This document shows positions 7,529 through 15,681 of a DNA stretch of 43,450 bases, in pieces. Every line of letters starts with the position of its first letter. Position 1 is the stretch's first letter. Below the pieces are notes generated by a model. That model had not been told where the DNA came from. It was given only the letters and a program-made list of their open reading frames with translations, and searched no databases. Source of the DNA: Chlamydiales bacterium STE3 (GTDB lineage Bacteria > Chlamydiota > Chlamydiia > Chlamydiales > Parachlamydiaceae); NCBI GenBank assembly GCA_011125455.1, contig VKHO01000061.1:1-43450 (forward strand), written 5' to 3'. The translations under genes and the position numbers were made by a program.

Positions 7529-9058
7529 TTAAAGACTATTTAGCTTGTAAATTTGGGAGTATTTAGCGTTAAGATAATTGTTATAATCCCTTTCTGAAAA
7601 AGGATTTTTTGTAACTTTTTCAATAAGTTCTAAGCTACGCCATCTGCGGCCATGTTTATAAATACGTTCAGCTAGCCACTCTTTGATAAATAGAAATTGC
7701 CCTTCGGCAACACGCGTTTCCCAGTCAGTATGATCGTGGGTAAAGGCTGTAAAAAATTGTGCAGCGAATAAATTACCAAGGGCATAGGTGGGGAAATATC
7801 CAATAGCTCCCATGGACCAATGCACATCTTGTAAGCAGCCTTCACTATCTTTTGAAGGGCAAATACCCAAAAGCTGCTTCATCTTTTCATTCCATGCTTC
7901 CGGTATTTCTTGTACCTTCAATTTTCCTTCCACTAGAGCGGTTTCCATTTCAAAGCGTAAGATCACATGGAGGGGATAGGTGACCTCATCTGCTTCAACC
8001 CTTATTAAAGAAGGTTCCACTTTGTTGATGGCTCGGTAAAAATCTTTAAAGGTAATATTTGTTAATTGGTCAGGAAAGGCTTTCTGTAGTTTTGGTAAAA
8101 AATACTTCCAAAATGGCTGGCTTAGCCCAATTCTTGTCTCCCACCATCGAGATTGGCTTTCATGAATGCCAAGGGAGACCGCTTCACCGAGAGGGGAGCC
8201 GTATTGTTCAGCAGGCAGTCCCATTTCATAGAGGCTATGTCCTCCTTCGTGAAGCACGGTAGAAATACAGCTAAAAATAGAATTAGAAGAAAGCCGTGTC
8301 GTGATGCGGCTATCTGTCGGGTGAAAAGAAGAGGAAAAGGGATGGGTGGAAAGATCGAGCCGCCCATGATAAAAGTCATAACCTATCTCTTTTAGAAGCT
8401 CTTTTGAAATTTCGAGCTGCTTGTCCTGGGGATAGGAGCCAAAAAGAAAAGAATCATCGACCTGTTGAGCAGAGACTATTCTCTTTAACAGAGCAGTATT
8501 CGACTGCTTTAGTCCGCTAAAAACCCTTGCAATCAACTTGGTTGAGATGCCAGGTTCAAAAAGATCGATCAATGCATCATAAGGATGTTCTTCAAAACCG
8601 ATAAGATCTGCTTTTTTACGAACTTTATCGACAATCTTTTTCAGATAAGGAGCAAACTTACGAAAATTATTCTCACTGCGTGCTTCCCTCCATGCATTCA
8701 TCGCACGAGCAGTGAGAAATGTAAAATCCTCCACAAATTTCTGTGGAAGTGCTTTTTCAATAAGGTAATCTCTTCGCCATTCTTTTACTGCTGCTTGTTG
8801 TTCCGCATTTAAGCCTTCAATGATTTTTCCTGTTTTTAAATCGATGACCTCGGCAAGAACGCTAGAAAATTTTTTGCCTGTTTTTTGTTTGTGGATAATT
8901 CCTGAAAGCACCTTAAGTTGTTCTGCTCGAAATGCTGCCGCACCTTCTGGCATGTAGGTCTCTTGATCCCAATCGAGAAGCTGCTGAATGCCGTGTAATG
9001 TGTGAGTCTGTTTTGCGATGTCAAAAAGTTTTTTGTATTGCGTTTGTGCCATATGCAT
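7529..9058 (-). CDS. Carboxypeptidase, peptidase family M32 (Taq type)
   Basis: This 509-residue metallocarboxypeptidase has full M32 length. The zinc motif HEGGH is at residues 270-274, within LHEGGHSLYEMG. The third zinc ligand Glu300 is in the GIHESQSRWWE block. The other family hallmarks are DWDQETYMP near residue 30, HPFSSSF near 239 and RVEADEVTYPLHVILRFE near 355. M32 enzymes release C-terminal residues from cytoplasmic peptides, so the likely role is recycling of host-derived or internal peptides. The start could be the ATG at 9058 or the second one at 9052 (MHMAQ). It is followed 10 bases after the stop of the MurF-Alr gene, on the same strand, and is probably co-transcribed with it. 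Confidence 0.95.
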   Translation of the reverse strand: MHMAQTQYKKLFDIAKQTHTLHGIQQLLDWDQETYMPEGAAAFRAEQLKVLSGIIHKQKTGKKFSSVLAEVIDLKTGKIIEGLNAEQQAAVKEWRRDYLIEKALPQKFVEDFTFLTARAMNAWREARSENNFRKFAPYLKKIVDKVRKKADLIGFEEHPYDALIDLFEPGISTKLIARVFSGLKQSNTALLKRIVSAQQVDDSFLFGSYPQDKQLEISKELLKEIGYDFYHGRLDLSTHPFSSSFHPTDSRITTRLSSNSIFSCISTVLHEGGHSLYEMGLPAEQYGSPLGEAVSLGIHESQSRWWETRIGLSQPFWKYFLPKLQKAFPDQLTNITFKDFYRAINKVEPSLIRVEADEVTYPLHVILRFEMETALVEGKLKVQEIPEAWNEKMKQLLGICPSKDSEGCLQDVHWSMGAIGYFPTYALGNLFAAQFFTAFTHDHTDWETRVAEGQFLFIKEWLAERIYKHGRRWRSLELIEKVTKNPFSERDYNNYLNAKYSQIYKLNSL

Positions 9059-9068
9059 GCCTTAAAAG

Positions 9069-11561
9069 TTAGCGATATTGTTTAGATTCTTCAAAAATAA
9101 AAATGCGTTGGATTCTTGGTCCAAGGCAGGTAATTAATTCGTGCATAATGGAATTACCCCTGATGGCAAGGTCTTCGGGAGAAAGGAAATTGCCGAATTC
9201 ATCTTCTCCAAAAATTAATACATTATCTCCAATCGTTGCTTGAGGGATGTCGGTGATATCCACCATCATAAAGTCCATGCAAATTCTTCCGACCATGGGC
9301 GCTTTTGCCCCTCTAATTAGTACATAGGATTTGCCGCTGTAATTCCTATGCAGTCCGTCAAAATAACCGATAGGGATAACGGCTATTGTTTGGAAATCTT
9401 TTTCAACGGTGTAGGTTCTTCCGTAGCTGATGGTTTCGCCTTTTTTGCATTGATTGATGCCCACAATGCGAGAAGTTAAAGAGACAGCGAGTTTTAAATC
9501 CAAGGCTTTCTGAACAGCTTCTGAAGAATACAATCCATACAGCGCAAGGCCCATACGTACCATATTGTATTGGGGAAGGTGAAAACGCAATGCTCCTCCA
9601 GAATTGGCCGCATGCTTCCACTTCACCAAGATATTGTTTTGCTCTAATTCTGCAATGACAGCATCAAATTTTTCTACTTGCCCTAATGTAAAAACATCTT
9701 CATCAGGACATTCTGAGCTTGCAAAATGAGTCATGATGCCTTCCAGTTTTAAATTGCTGGAACCTATAATTTCCTTGGCTAACTTTAAAGCCATTTCTGG
9801 GCGGCATCCAAACCTTCCCATTCCCGTATCGATATGGAGATGAACTTTCACCTGTTTATTGGCCAAATTAGCATGCAGATTGAGAGCGTTGAGAAAGCTA
9901 GCATCACTAACACCAACTTCTAAATTCCATTTTACAATTTTAGAAGCTTCTTGAGGGGTAGCGCTGAGGACAAAGATATCTTGCAAAGCCCCCCCTTGAA
10001 TTAACTCTATGGCTTCATCAATATAGGACACTCCTAGGATATCGATACCGCAGTTAGAGAGCACTTCAGCCATGCGTAAAGGGTTTGTTCCATAAGCTGC
10101 CGCTTTGACCATTACCATAATACGTGTTTTGAAAGGTAGCTTTTTGCGTGCAGATAGGATATTGCTCTCGATAGCTGCTAAATTGACGGTGCATAAATTG
10201 CTAAGAAGACTTTCATTAAATTGTTCTAAAATGAGTTCAAGTTTTTCTTTCGAAGAGCCTTTAATCAGCAAAGTGTCTTTTGCTTTTAAAAGGGGTTTGA
10301 TGCTACTTAAGGCGTCGAGGTAGCTTGCAGCCTTTAACAAAATCGTTGAAGGAGATAGTCGTTGCATTTCCTTAATCAAGCTATCGTACGGGTGCTGGCC
10401 GTAGAGACAAAGGATATCCAAATTGCATTGGCTCAATTTTTGTGCCACGCGCATGTAATCAGAAAGAGGTTTTTGCCCTTTAAAGCCCCCAAATAAAAAG
10501 CACTTTCTGCCTTTGCTTGTATCAATTAGCTTTAGCGCTTGATCAATAGATTGAGGATCTGAGGAATAGGAGTGGTTGATAAAGGTGATCTGTTGCTGAG
10601 AACTCCAAATTTCTGTTTTAGAAGGTTCAATGATATAGTTTTGCAGAAGATTACAGAGGTTTTCTTTGGATATTCCAAGCTTCCATGCTGTTTTCATTGC
10701 CATGTTGACAAGGTCAATGAAATAAGCGTAGCCACCATTTATTCTTTCTTTAAACAAAGAGCCATCAGGAAAAGTAATTTCATAAAAAGGCTCCTTCTGG
10801 TTTGGAATAAGCCTTGCATGCGGTAGAGAGGGATCAAATGCGTTCCAAAAGTGGACAGCTAATGGGGATAGGTCGATTTCAAAAAGAGGGTGATTAGGGA
10901 GAAAAATCCACGCAGCATCTTTTGAAAAAAGAGTAAGCATCTCTTGTGCGGAGGTTTCTATATTACCAAGTGTTGCTAAATGCTTTTTCCCCAGGTGAGT
11001 AATCAATCCATAATTAGGTTGGATCATGGTTGCTAAACGCTGCATTTCCCCTTTTTCAGAGATTCCTGCTTCTACAACCACGATTTCATCTTTCTTAGAG
11101 AAAGTAAATAAACTGAGAGCGACGCCGATTTGACTATTGAAACTTTCTGGTGAAGCGGCTGCGGCTTTAGAAGTGGAAAGCAATGCAAATAAAAGATCTT
11201 TGACCATTGTTTTACCGAAAGCCCCTGCAATAGCGACGACTTTACAACGCAAAGTTTTTCGGTATTCAGCAGCAATTTCCTGCATAGCCAACAGGGGATC
11301 TGCTACTTTTAAAAATGTAATGCTGGGGATGTCAATTTGTTGCCAATTTCTGTCTACAAGAACATAGCAAGCACCGGCACGTGCAGCTTGCGCTAAAAAT
11401 TGGTGTCCATTGGAGTGGCTGCCTGGTAAGGCTGTAAACAATGCATTGGGAGAAGTAATCCTCCTTGAATCAGTGACAATTTGATCTACAATAGCAGGCT
11501 GAGTAGGATTTCCGCCTGCTTGGATAAAGCCAGGCCACACTCTCAAATCAAATGGGTCCAT
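9069..11561 (-). CDS. MurF-alanine racemase fusion
   Basis: This 830-residue fusion has a Mur-ligase N-terminal half (about 1-450) and an alanine racemase C-terminal half (about 455-830). The racemase half has the PLP lysine K486 in VMVKAAAYG, the catalytic Tyr713 in ISYGRTY, Tyr733 in IGYFDG and GRICMD at 759-763. It should interconvert L- and D-alanine. The MurF half (UDP-MurNAc-tripeptide plus D-Ala-D-Ala) keeps the P-loop GAFGKT at 113-118, with a downstream Lys121. However, the usual D-x-Y-N motif is replaced by HSYSSDP near 330-336, and an Asn of the P-loop is Phe. Such fusions are known in Bacteroidetes, where both halves are normal. Here the ligase half may be weakened or inactive; a separate murF elsewhere would explain that. 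Alr is absent from Chlamydiaceae as I recall, so this marks an environmental lineage. Confidence 0.92.
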   Translation of the reverse strand: MDPFDLRVWPGFIQAGGNPTQPAIVDQIVTDSRRITSPNALFTALPGSHSNGHQFLAQAARAGACYVLVDRNWQQIDIPSITFLKVADPLLAMQEIAAEYRKTLRCKVVAIAGAFGKTMVKDLLFALLSTSKAAAASPESFNSQIGVALSLFTFSKKDEIVVVEAGISEKGEMQRLATMIQPNYGLITHLGKKHLATLGNIETSAQEMLTLFSKDAAWIFLPNHPLFEIDLSPLAVHFWNAFDPSLPHARLIPNQKEPFYEITFPDGSLFKERINGGYAYFIDLVNMAMKTAWKLGISKENLCNLLQNYIIEPSKTEIWSSQQQITFINHSYSSDPQSIDQALKLIDTSKGRKCFLFGGFKGQKPLSDYMRVAQKLSQCNLDILCLYGQHPYDSLIKEMQRLSPSTILLKAASYLDALSSIKPLLKAKDTLLIKGSSKEKLELILEQFNESLLSNLCTVNLAAIESNILSARKKLPFKTRIMVMVKAAAYGTNPLRMAEVLSNCGIDILGVSYIDEAIELIQGGALQDIFVLSATPQEASKIVKWNLEVGVSDASFLNALNLHANLANKQVKVHLHIDTGMGRFGCRPEMALKLAKEIIGSSNLKLEGIMTHFASSECPDEDVFTLGQVEKFDAVIAELEQNNILVKWKHAANSGGALRFHLPQYNMVRMGLALYGLYSSEAVQKALDLKLAVSLTSRIVGINQCKKGETISYGRTYTVEKDFQTIAVIPIGYFDGLHRNYSGKSYVLIRGAKAPMVGRICMDFMMVDITDIPQATIGDNVLIFGEDEFGNFLSPEDLAIRGNSIMHELITCLGPRIQRIFIFEESKQYR

Positions 11562-11590
11562 GCCTAACCTAAATTAAATAAGGAGCTATC

Positions 11591-12679
11591 TTATTTCATA
11601 CGCATAAATCGAACAATAAAAACAAGGCTAAAGCAAGCAAAAGGTGTTAGGATAGCCGTGAGAGGAGAAAGTACTTGTCTTTCCCCGAGCACTGAGGCTG
11701 CATTGATGATTAAGTAAATTGCCACAAGACCAAATATAGAGCCGGAGTAAATAAAAAAAAGGGGAAGCTGTCTCGTAAAGGTCATGCAAAACGTTGCAAC
11801 CCCTAAAACGACAAGCAAGGGAAGCCAGGGCATTATCAACTTGCGGTAAAAAGCCGTTAGAATCAGAGCTTCTTTTTCACCAAGTTCTTTCTCGTTCAAG
11901 GGTAATTTGGCTGCTAGTTCGGAGATGGAAAGTTCATCGGGAGGAGTGATTGTTTCCATCAATCGCTTTTTGTTAAACCGCAATTCTTTTATAGCTGCAT
12001 TTTCCATTGAATTGACGACAATAATTTCTCCATTAGGAGCGCGTTTTAAAACGTCAATAGATAAGCCTTCCGGAGGCTTGGAGTAGGGGTAGAGCAGGGC
12101 CATCTTCCAAATCTCATCAATGGAACGAATCCAGAAAGTTTCTTCAAATCTGCGCATAGTCGGATTCCAACTTTTAAAAAGCAGCAATGCACCATCCTCT
12201 AAAACAAGATGATGCACAATAGGCTTGGAATATTTTGAAGGTCTTTCTCTTGCATACTTCTCTTCAAGTTGCTGCAGGCGTCTTGTGGCCTTTGGAAAAG
12301 CAAATTCCATATTTAAGAACATAAAACTTGTTAGTAATAGCGCAAAACCAAGAAAAGGCACAATTAGCCTTTTCTTAGAGTAGCCTGCAGCTAAGAGAGC
12401 GACAAGTTCATTATGAGTATTGAATTGGCAAAGGACTTTTACTGTCGCAATTAATAACGCAAAGGGAATTAAAATTTCAGAACGTACAAGAAATTCGCAG
12501 CTATAATGAAAGGCTAGTTCTGTGAGTCGGAGTCGTGTATGGTGATAGTTGACTCCGCTCATATGACTCGAGTAGTCAATCAGCACATATAACCCATAAA
12601 AAATGCCCAGGAAAAGACAAAAGGATTTAATGAGTTCTTTTAAAAAATATTTTTCCCAAATAAGGAGCATTTTATGCAA
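11591..12679 (-). CDS. lptG: LptF/LptG-family permease (second gene of pair, LptG-like)
   Basis: This 362-residue YjgP/YjgQ-family membrane protein has two N-terminal and several C-terminal membrane segments. These are SFCLFLGIFYGLYVLIDYSS near 19-38, FALLIATVKVL near 75 and LLLTSFMFLNMEF near 113. Further segments are LPLLVVLGVATFCMTF near 289, FIYSGSIFGLVAIYLI near 311 and a final one near 345. They are separated by a beta-rich domain at about 130-270. Such permeases pair with LptB to extract lipopolysaccharide from the inner membrane for export to the surface. Its start overlaps the end of the LptF-like gene by 8 bases, which ties their translation. The assignment of G rather than F rests on gene order only. 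It stands 29 bases before the MurF-Alr gene and is probably transcribed with it. Confidence 0.85.
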   Translation of the reverse strand: MHKMLLIWEKYFLKELIKSFCLFLGIFYGLYVLIDYSSHMSGVNYHHTRLRLTELAFHYSCEFLVRSEILIPFALLIATVKVLCQFNTHNELVALLAAGYSKKRLIVPFLGFALLLTSFMFLNMEFAFPKATRRLQQLEEKYARERPSKYSKPIVHHLVLEDGALLLFKSWNPTMRRFEETFWIRSIDEIWKMALLYPYSKPPEGLSIDVLKRAPNGEIIVVNSMENAAIKELRFNKKRLMETITPPDELSISELAAKLPLNEKELGEKEALILTAFYRKLIMPWLPLLVVLGVATFCMTFTRQLPLFFIYSGSIFGLVAIYLIINAASVLGERQVLSPLTAILTPFACFSLVFIVRFMRMK

Positions 12680-13802
12680 TCCCTTTACTAATTCGATTCA
12701 TGCAAATAAGCGATAATAAGGCAATAACTAAATGTGGTGAGAGGTAGAGGAGGAGTGCAATTTCGATATGGCTTCCAAGTCCTTTTGCCGCAAAAAAAGA
12801 AATGAGATAAAAGGCGGCAAGTAGAATGGCAAAAAAGATGCGCTTTGGGCTCGCTTTTCTGCCAATATTCATTCCAAAACCAAGCCCCATTAACGTGAAG
12901 GTAAAGGGGGCAAGCGCTGCAGAAATACGCCTTAAAATTTCTGAATAAGAATGGTTGAGATCTCTTTGCAGTTCTTTTGCCTCGTGAGAAGTCTTAGCTT
13001 TGCCTAAAGACTCCTTGTAGTCTTGCAAGCGCATCTTAAGAAGATTCATATTTAAATGATCATTGCCAATATTGGAGACTTTTTTTTGCACAAAATGAGC
13101 GAAATCACCGACGGAAGATTGTGTTGTTCCGATGTTCTCTATAATTAAACGTACGCTGCCGCTGGCTTTTCCAGGAGAAGAAATAATTGTTAGGCCTTCA
13201 GCTGTAAAACCATCATTTTTTGTTTCAAGGTTTTTGGCCACAAGCAGGTTGACCGTGTCGTTATCAGCACTGGGCATTGCAATTAGTATGTCTTTTGCAT
13301 TCTCCCCCATCTTAGTGGAGCCTAGCGCTTCAAAAAAAACACCTTTACCCTTCATTAGATGTTTATTGCGTAAAAGGAGTAAAGGGTTAATTGAGCGCAA
13401 TTCAGTTTTTAAAAGATTAGATTCCAAGTGGGCACTCGTAGATAGTTCAGAGATAATATAGAAATTTCCTAATGAGATAAATGTGGCGGCAATTAAAATC
13501 GGGCTAATGATGGAACTTAAAGAAAATGAAGCGCTTCTTAAAGCGGTCAATTCGTGGCTCGCGGAAAGTTTTTGCATTAATAGCATCGCAGAGGTGAGAC
13601 AAGAAATAGGAATGGCGATAGGTAGAATATAGGGAATTTGGTAGAACACGAATAAAAGAGTAAGCGTAAAGTTTGGTCCAAGTGAAGCAAAGTGCGCAAT
13701 TTCCTCAAGTCTTGATGTCAGCAAAATTGCAATAAATGCCGTAGCTGTAAGGAGAGCAACTTTTAAGTAATCCGTAAGTAAATAGCGCCAAATAATGGGC
13801 AT
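12672..13802 (-). CDS. lptF: LptF/LptG-family permease (first gene of pair, LptF-like)
   Basis: This 376-residue protein of the same YjgP/YjgQ family begins MPIIWRYLLTDYLKVALLTA. The segments near 14-30, 50-75 and 95-117 are followed by a periplasmic-type domain to about 275. The last segments are near 285-305, 312-330 and 345-365. With its downstream partner it would form the heterodimeric core of the LPS export ABC machine. In Chlamydiaceae two such genes also precede tilS and ftsH. Here the pair is on the opposite strand and diverges from the GYF-domain/tilS/ftsH genes, with 95 bases between, which must hold both promoters. I saw no convincing -35/-10 pair there. Confidence 0.85.
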   Translation of the reverse strand: MPIIWRYLLTDYLKVALLTATAFIAILLTSRLEEIAHFASLGPNFTLTLLFVFYQIPYILPIAIPISCLTSAMLLMQKLSASHELTALRSASFSLSSIISPILIAATFISLGNFYIISELSTSAHLESNLLKTELRSINPLLLLRNKHLMKGKGVFFEALGSTKMGENAKDILIAMPSADNDTVNLLVAKNLETKNDGFTAEGLTIISSPGKASGSVRLIIENIGTTQSSVGDFAHFVQKKVSNIGNDHLNMNLLKMRLQDYKESLGKAKTSHEAKELQRDLNHSYSEILRRISAALAPFTFTLMGLGFGMNIGRKASPKRIFFAILLAAFYLISFFAAKGLGSHIEIALLLYLSPHLVIALLSLICMNRISKGIA

Positions 13803-13897
13803 TACAACCTAATCTTTTGAATACCAATTGACAATGGAGAATACAGGAAATGGAGTTTTTGTTACAATTACCCCTTGATAATAGGGTGTCGTAAAGC

Positions 13898-14218
13898 ATG
13901 TATAAGTGTTGGTACATTTTAATTAATTTTGTCAAAGAAGGCCCCTATAGCTATACAGATTTGAAGGAAAACCCTTTTATAACACCTGATACGCTGGTTT
14001 TAAAAGAAGGTTGGAAGAAGTGGCTACCTATTAGGGAGGTCCCTGAGCTAAAAGATCTCTTTAAAGAAGAGGAGCTGGAAGAAGAAGAGAGTTCTTCGCT
14101 GCCTGCTCCTGGAGAAGATGCTGTTTTATCTTTAGAGTTTGCAGAGCCTCCATTTTTTTTATGGTTTCTTATTGCTCTTGTTGTTTTAACATTTGTGATT
14201 TATAGATTATCCCAATGA
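13898..14218 (+). CDS. GYF-domain membrane protein
   Basis: This 106-residue protein begins WYILINFVKEGPYSYTDL and continues PDTLVLKEGWKKWLPI. That matches the bacterial GYF_2/DUF4339 domain pattern (W-Y-x-G-P-x-x-x-x-L, TLVxxxGxxxW). An acidic linker, EEELEEEESS, follows at about 57-66. The last 25 residues (FFLWFLIALVVLTFVIYRL) form one membrane helix, so the domain sits in the cytoplasm as a tail-anchored protein. GYF domains bind proline-rich peptides; the partner is unknown. FtsH in this same operon ends in a six-proline run, a possible but untested ligand. Its stop overlaps the tilS start by 4 bases (ATGA). Confidence 0.8.
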   Translation: MYKCWYILINFVKEGPYSYTDLKENPFITPDTLVLKEGWKKWLPIREVPELKDLFKEEELEEEESSSLPAPGEDAVLSLEFAEPPFFLWFLIALVVLTFVIYRLSQ

Positions 14219-15531
14219 GATTATCTTGTCGTTTAGAATCATTCTTTAAGAAAAAAACTTTTAAAAGACTTTTGGTGGGATTATCAGGGGGCCCTGATTC
14301 GCTAGCATTGCTTTTTCTTTTGATGACGCTTTGCAAAAAATATTCTTTTGAAATCGGCGTTGCTCATATTAACCATGGTTGGAGAAAAGAAAGCGCAGAA
14401 GAGGCTCACTATCTGGAACGACTTAGCGGAAAATTAAAGTTACCTTTTTTTTTGCATACTTTAAATCCTGCACTGCTAAAAGGAAATTTAGAAAACGCTT
14501 CAAGAAATGAAAGGTTGGCTTTTTTTCAAAAAGTTTGTAAAGAAGAGAAATACGATGCGTTAGTTCTTGCCCATCATGCCGATGACCAAGCAGAGACAGT
14601 TCTAAAACGGTGCTTAGAAGGGGCTAACCTATTCGCTTTACATGGGATGGAAGCGAAGAGCAAGTGGAAGGAAATGACGATTTTACGCCCATTACTTTTT
14701 GCTCATAAAAAAGAATTATTAGACTATTTGCAGCAACTCAAAATAAGTTATTTTACGGATTCCACAAATTCTGATGAGCGCTTTTTAAGAGGAAGAATGA
14801 GAAAGAAGATCCTTCCTTTTATCAATCAAGAATTTGGTAAGAATATAAGGGATCCTCTTTGCCGCTTAGGACAAAATGCGCTTGAATTAAATGAATATGT
14901 TCAGTTACGCGTAAAAACAATGCCGCTTAACCGTTTTGAGGGTAGTTTGGGAAGCTGGATCGATTTTAATCGAATTGAGTGTCTATTGGAAATTAAATGG
15001 GTTGTAATGGACTTTTTTAAGAAAAAATGTATGAATTTCCATTTTGACATAGTAAATAAAATAGCTAGTTTTCTACACACTAAGCAAGCAAATAAAGAAT
15101 TTGCGATAGGCGGGAAGGTAATCTATTGCGATCGGGGCTATTTTTTTTGTATGAAGGCAGCAAAAGATCGAGTAGTGCAAGAGACAGTATCTATAAAAAA
15201 ACAAGAATTTTGTTTAGGAGAATGGAAAATTAAACTTGAAAAGTTTAAAAGAAGTGATAATGAACAATTCGGCTGGAAATTTGCGTTTTCAGGGCTCTGT
15301 AGGGTTATTTTGCCATTTGGAGATTATTTTGTTAGTCTCCCTCAATCACCTACGCAGCCTTTACTCGATCGACTATGGACGCAAGGAAAAGTACCTGCTT
15401 TTTTACGTTATCAAGTTCCAGCTATTTATGACAGCGAGGGTTCAATTGCTCATGAATTTTTGAGCGGAAAAAAACTTTTAACTAGTGCTAGAGGGGAGAA
15501 TGACTTAACGGTTTCCCTTTACCGCGAATAA
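14215..15531 (+). CDS. tilS: tRNA(Ile)-lysidine synthase
   Basis: This 438-residue protein carries the PP-loop SGGPDS at residues 24-29, within VGLSGGPDSLALLF. It also has the following HINHGWR and HHADDQAET blocks typical of TilS. The enzyme converts C34 of the CAU anticodon of minor tRNA-Ile to lysidine, using ATP and lysine, so that AUA is read as isoleucine. A C-terminal domain extends to residue 438, ending GKKLLTSARGENDL. Its start overlaps the GYF-domain gene by ATGA. In Chlamydiaceae tilS also precedes ftsH, which supports the call. There are 150 bases before ftsH. Confidence 0.93.
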   Translation: MRLSCRLESFFKKKTFKRLLVGLSGGPDSLALLFLLMTLCKKYSFEIGVAHINHGWRKESAEEAHYLERLSGKLKLPFFLHTLNPALLKGNLENASRNERLAFFQKVCKEEKYDALVLAHHADDQAETVLKRCLEGANLFALHGMEAKSKWKEMTILRPLLFAHKKELLDYLQQLKISYFTDSTNSDERFLRGRMRKKILPFINQEFGKNIRDPLCRLGQNALELNEYVQLRVKTMPLNRFEGSLGSWIDFNRIECLLEIKWVVMDFFKKKCMNFHFDIVNKIASFLHTKQANKEFAIGGKVIYCDRGYFFCMKAAKDRVVQETVSIKKQEFCLGEWKIKLEKFKRSDNEQFGWKFAFSGLCRVILPFGDYFVSLPQSPTQPLLDRLWTQGKVPAFLRYQVPAIYDSEGSIAHEFLSGKKLLTSARGENDLTVSLYRE

Positions 15532-15681
15532 TAATTAGTGTAGAATCAAATACATGTGAATCATATTCTGAGAAATCTTCTTCGTGGAATTTTAATTCTT
15601 TTTACTGTATTTTTTTCTAGTTCATGAGGAATGTCCAGTTCAAATAATTTTGTGTAATCTAAGATTATAATTTAGGTAACT

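Noticed and set aside
13132-13461. 109-codon plus-strand frame inside lptF
   Set aside because: It is a shadow of the LptF-like reading frame with no motif.
15556-15624. GTG-started 22-codon hydrophobic peptide before ftsH
   Set aside because: Too short, no ribosome-binding site and no context; more likely leader DNA of ftsH.
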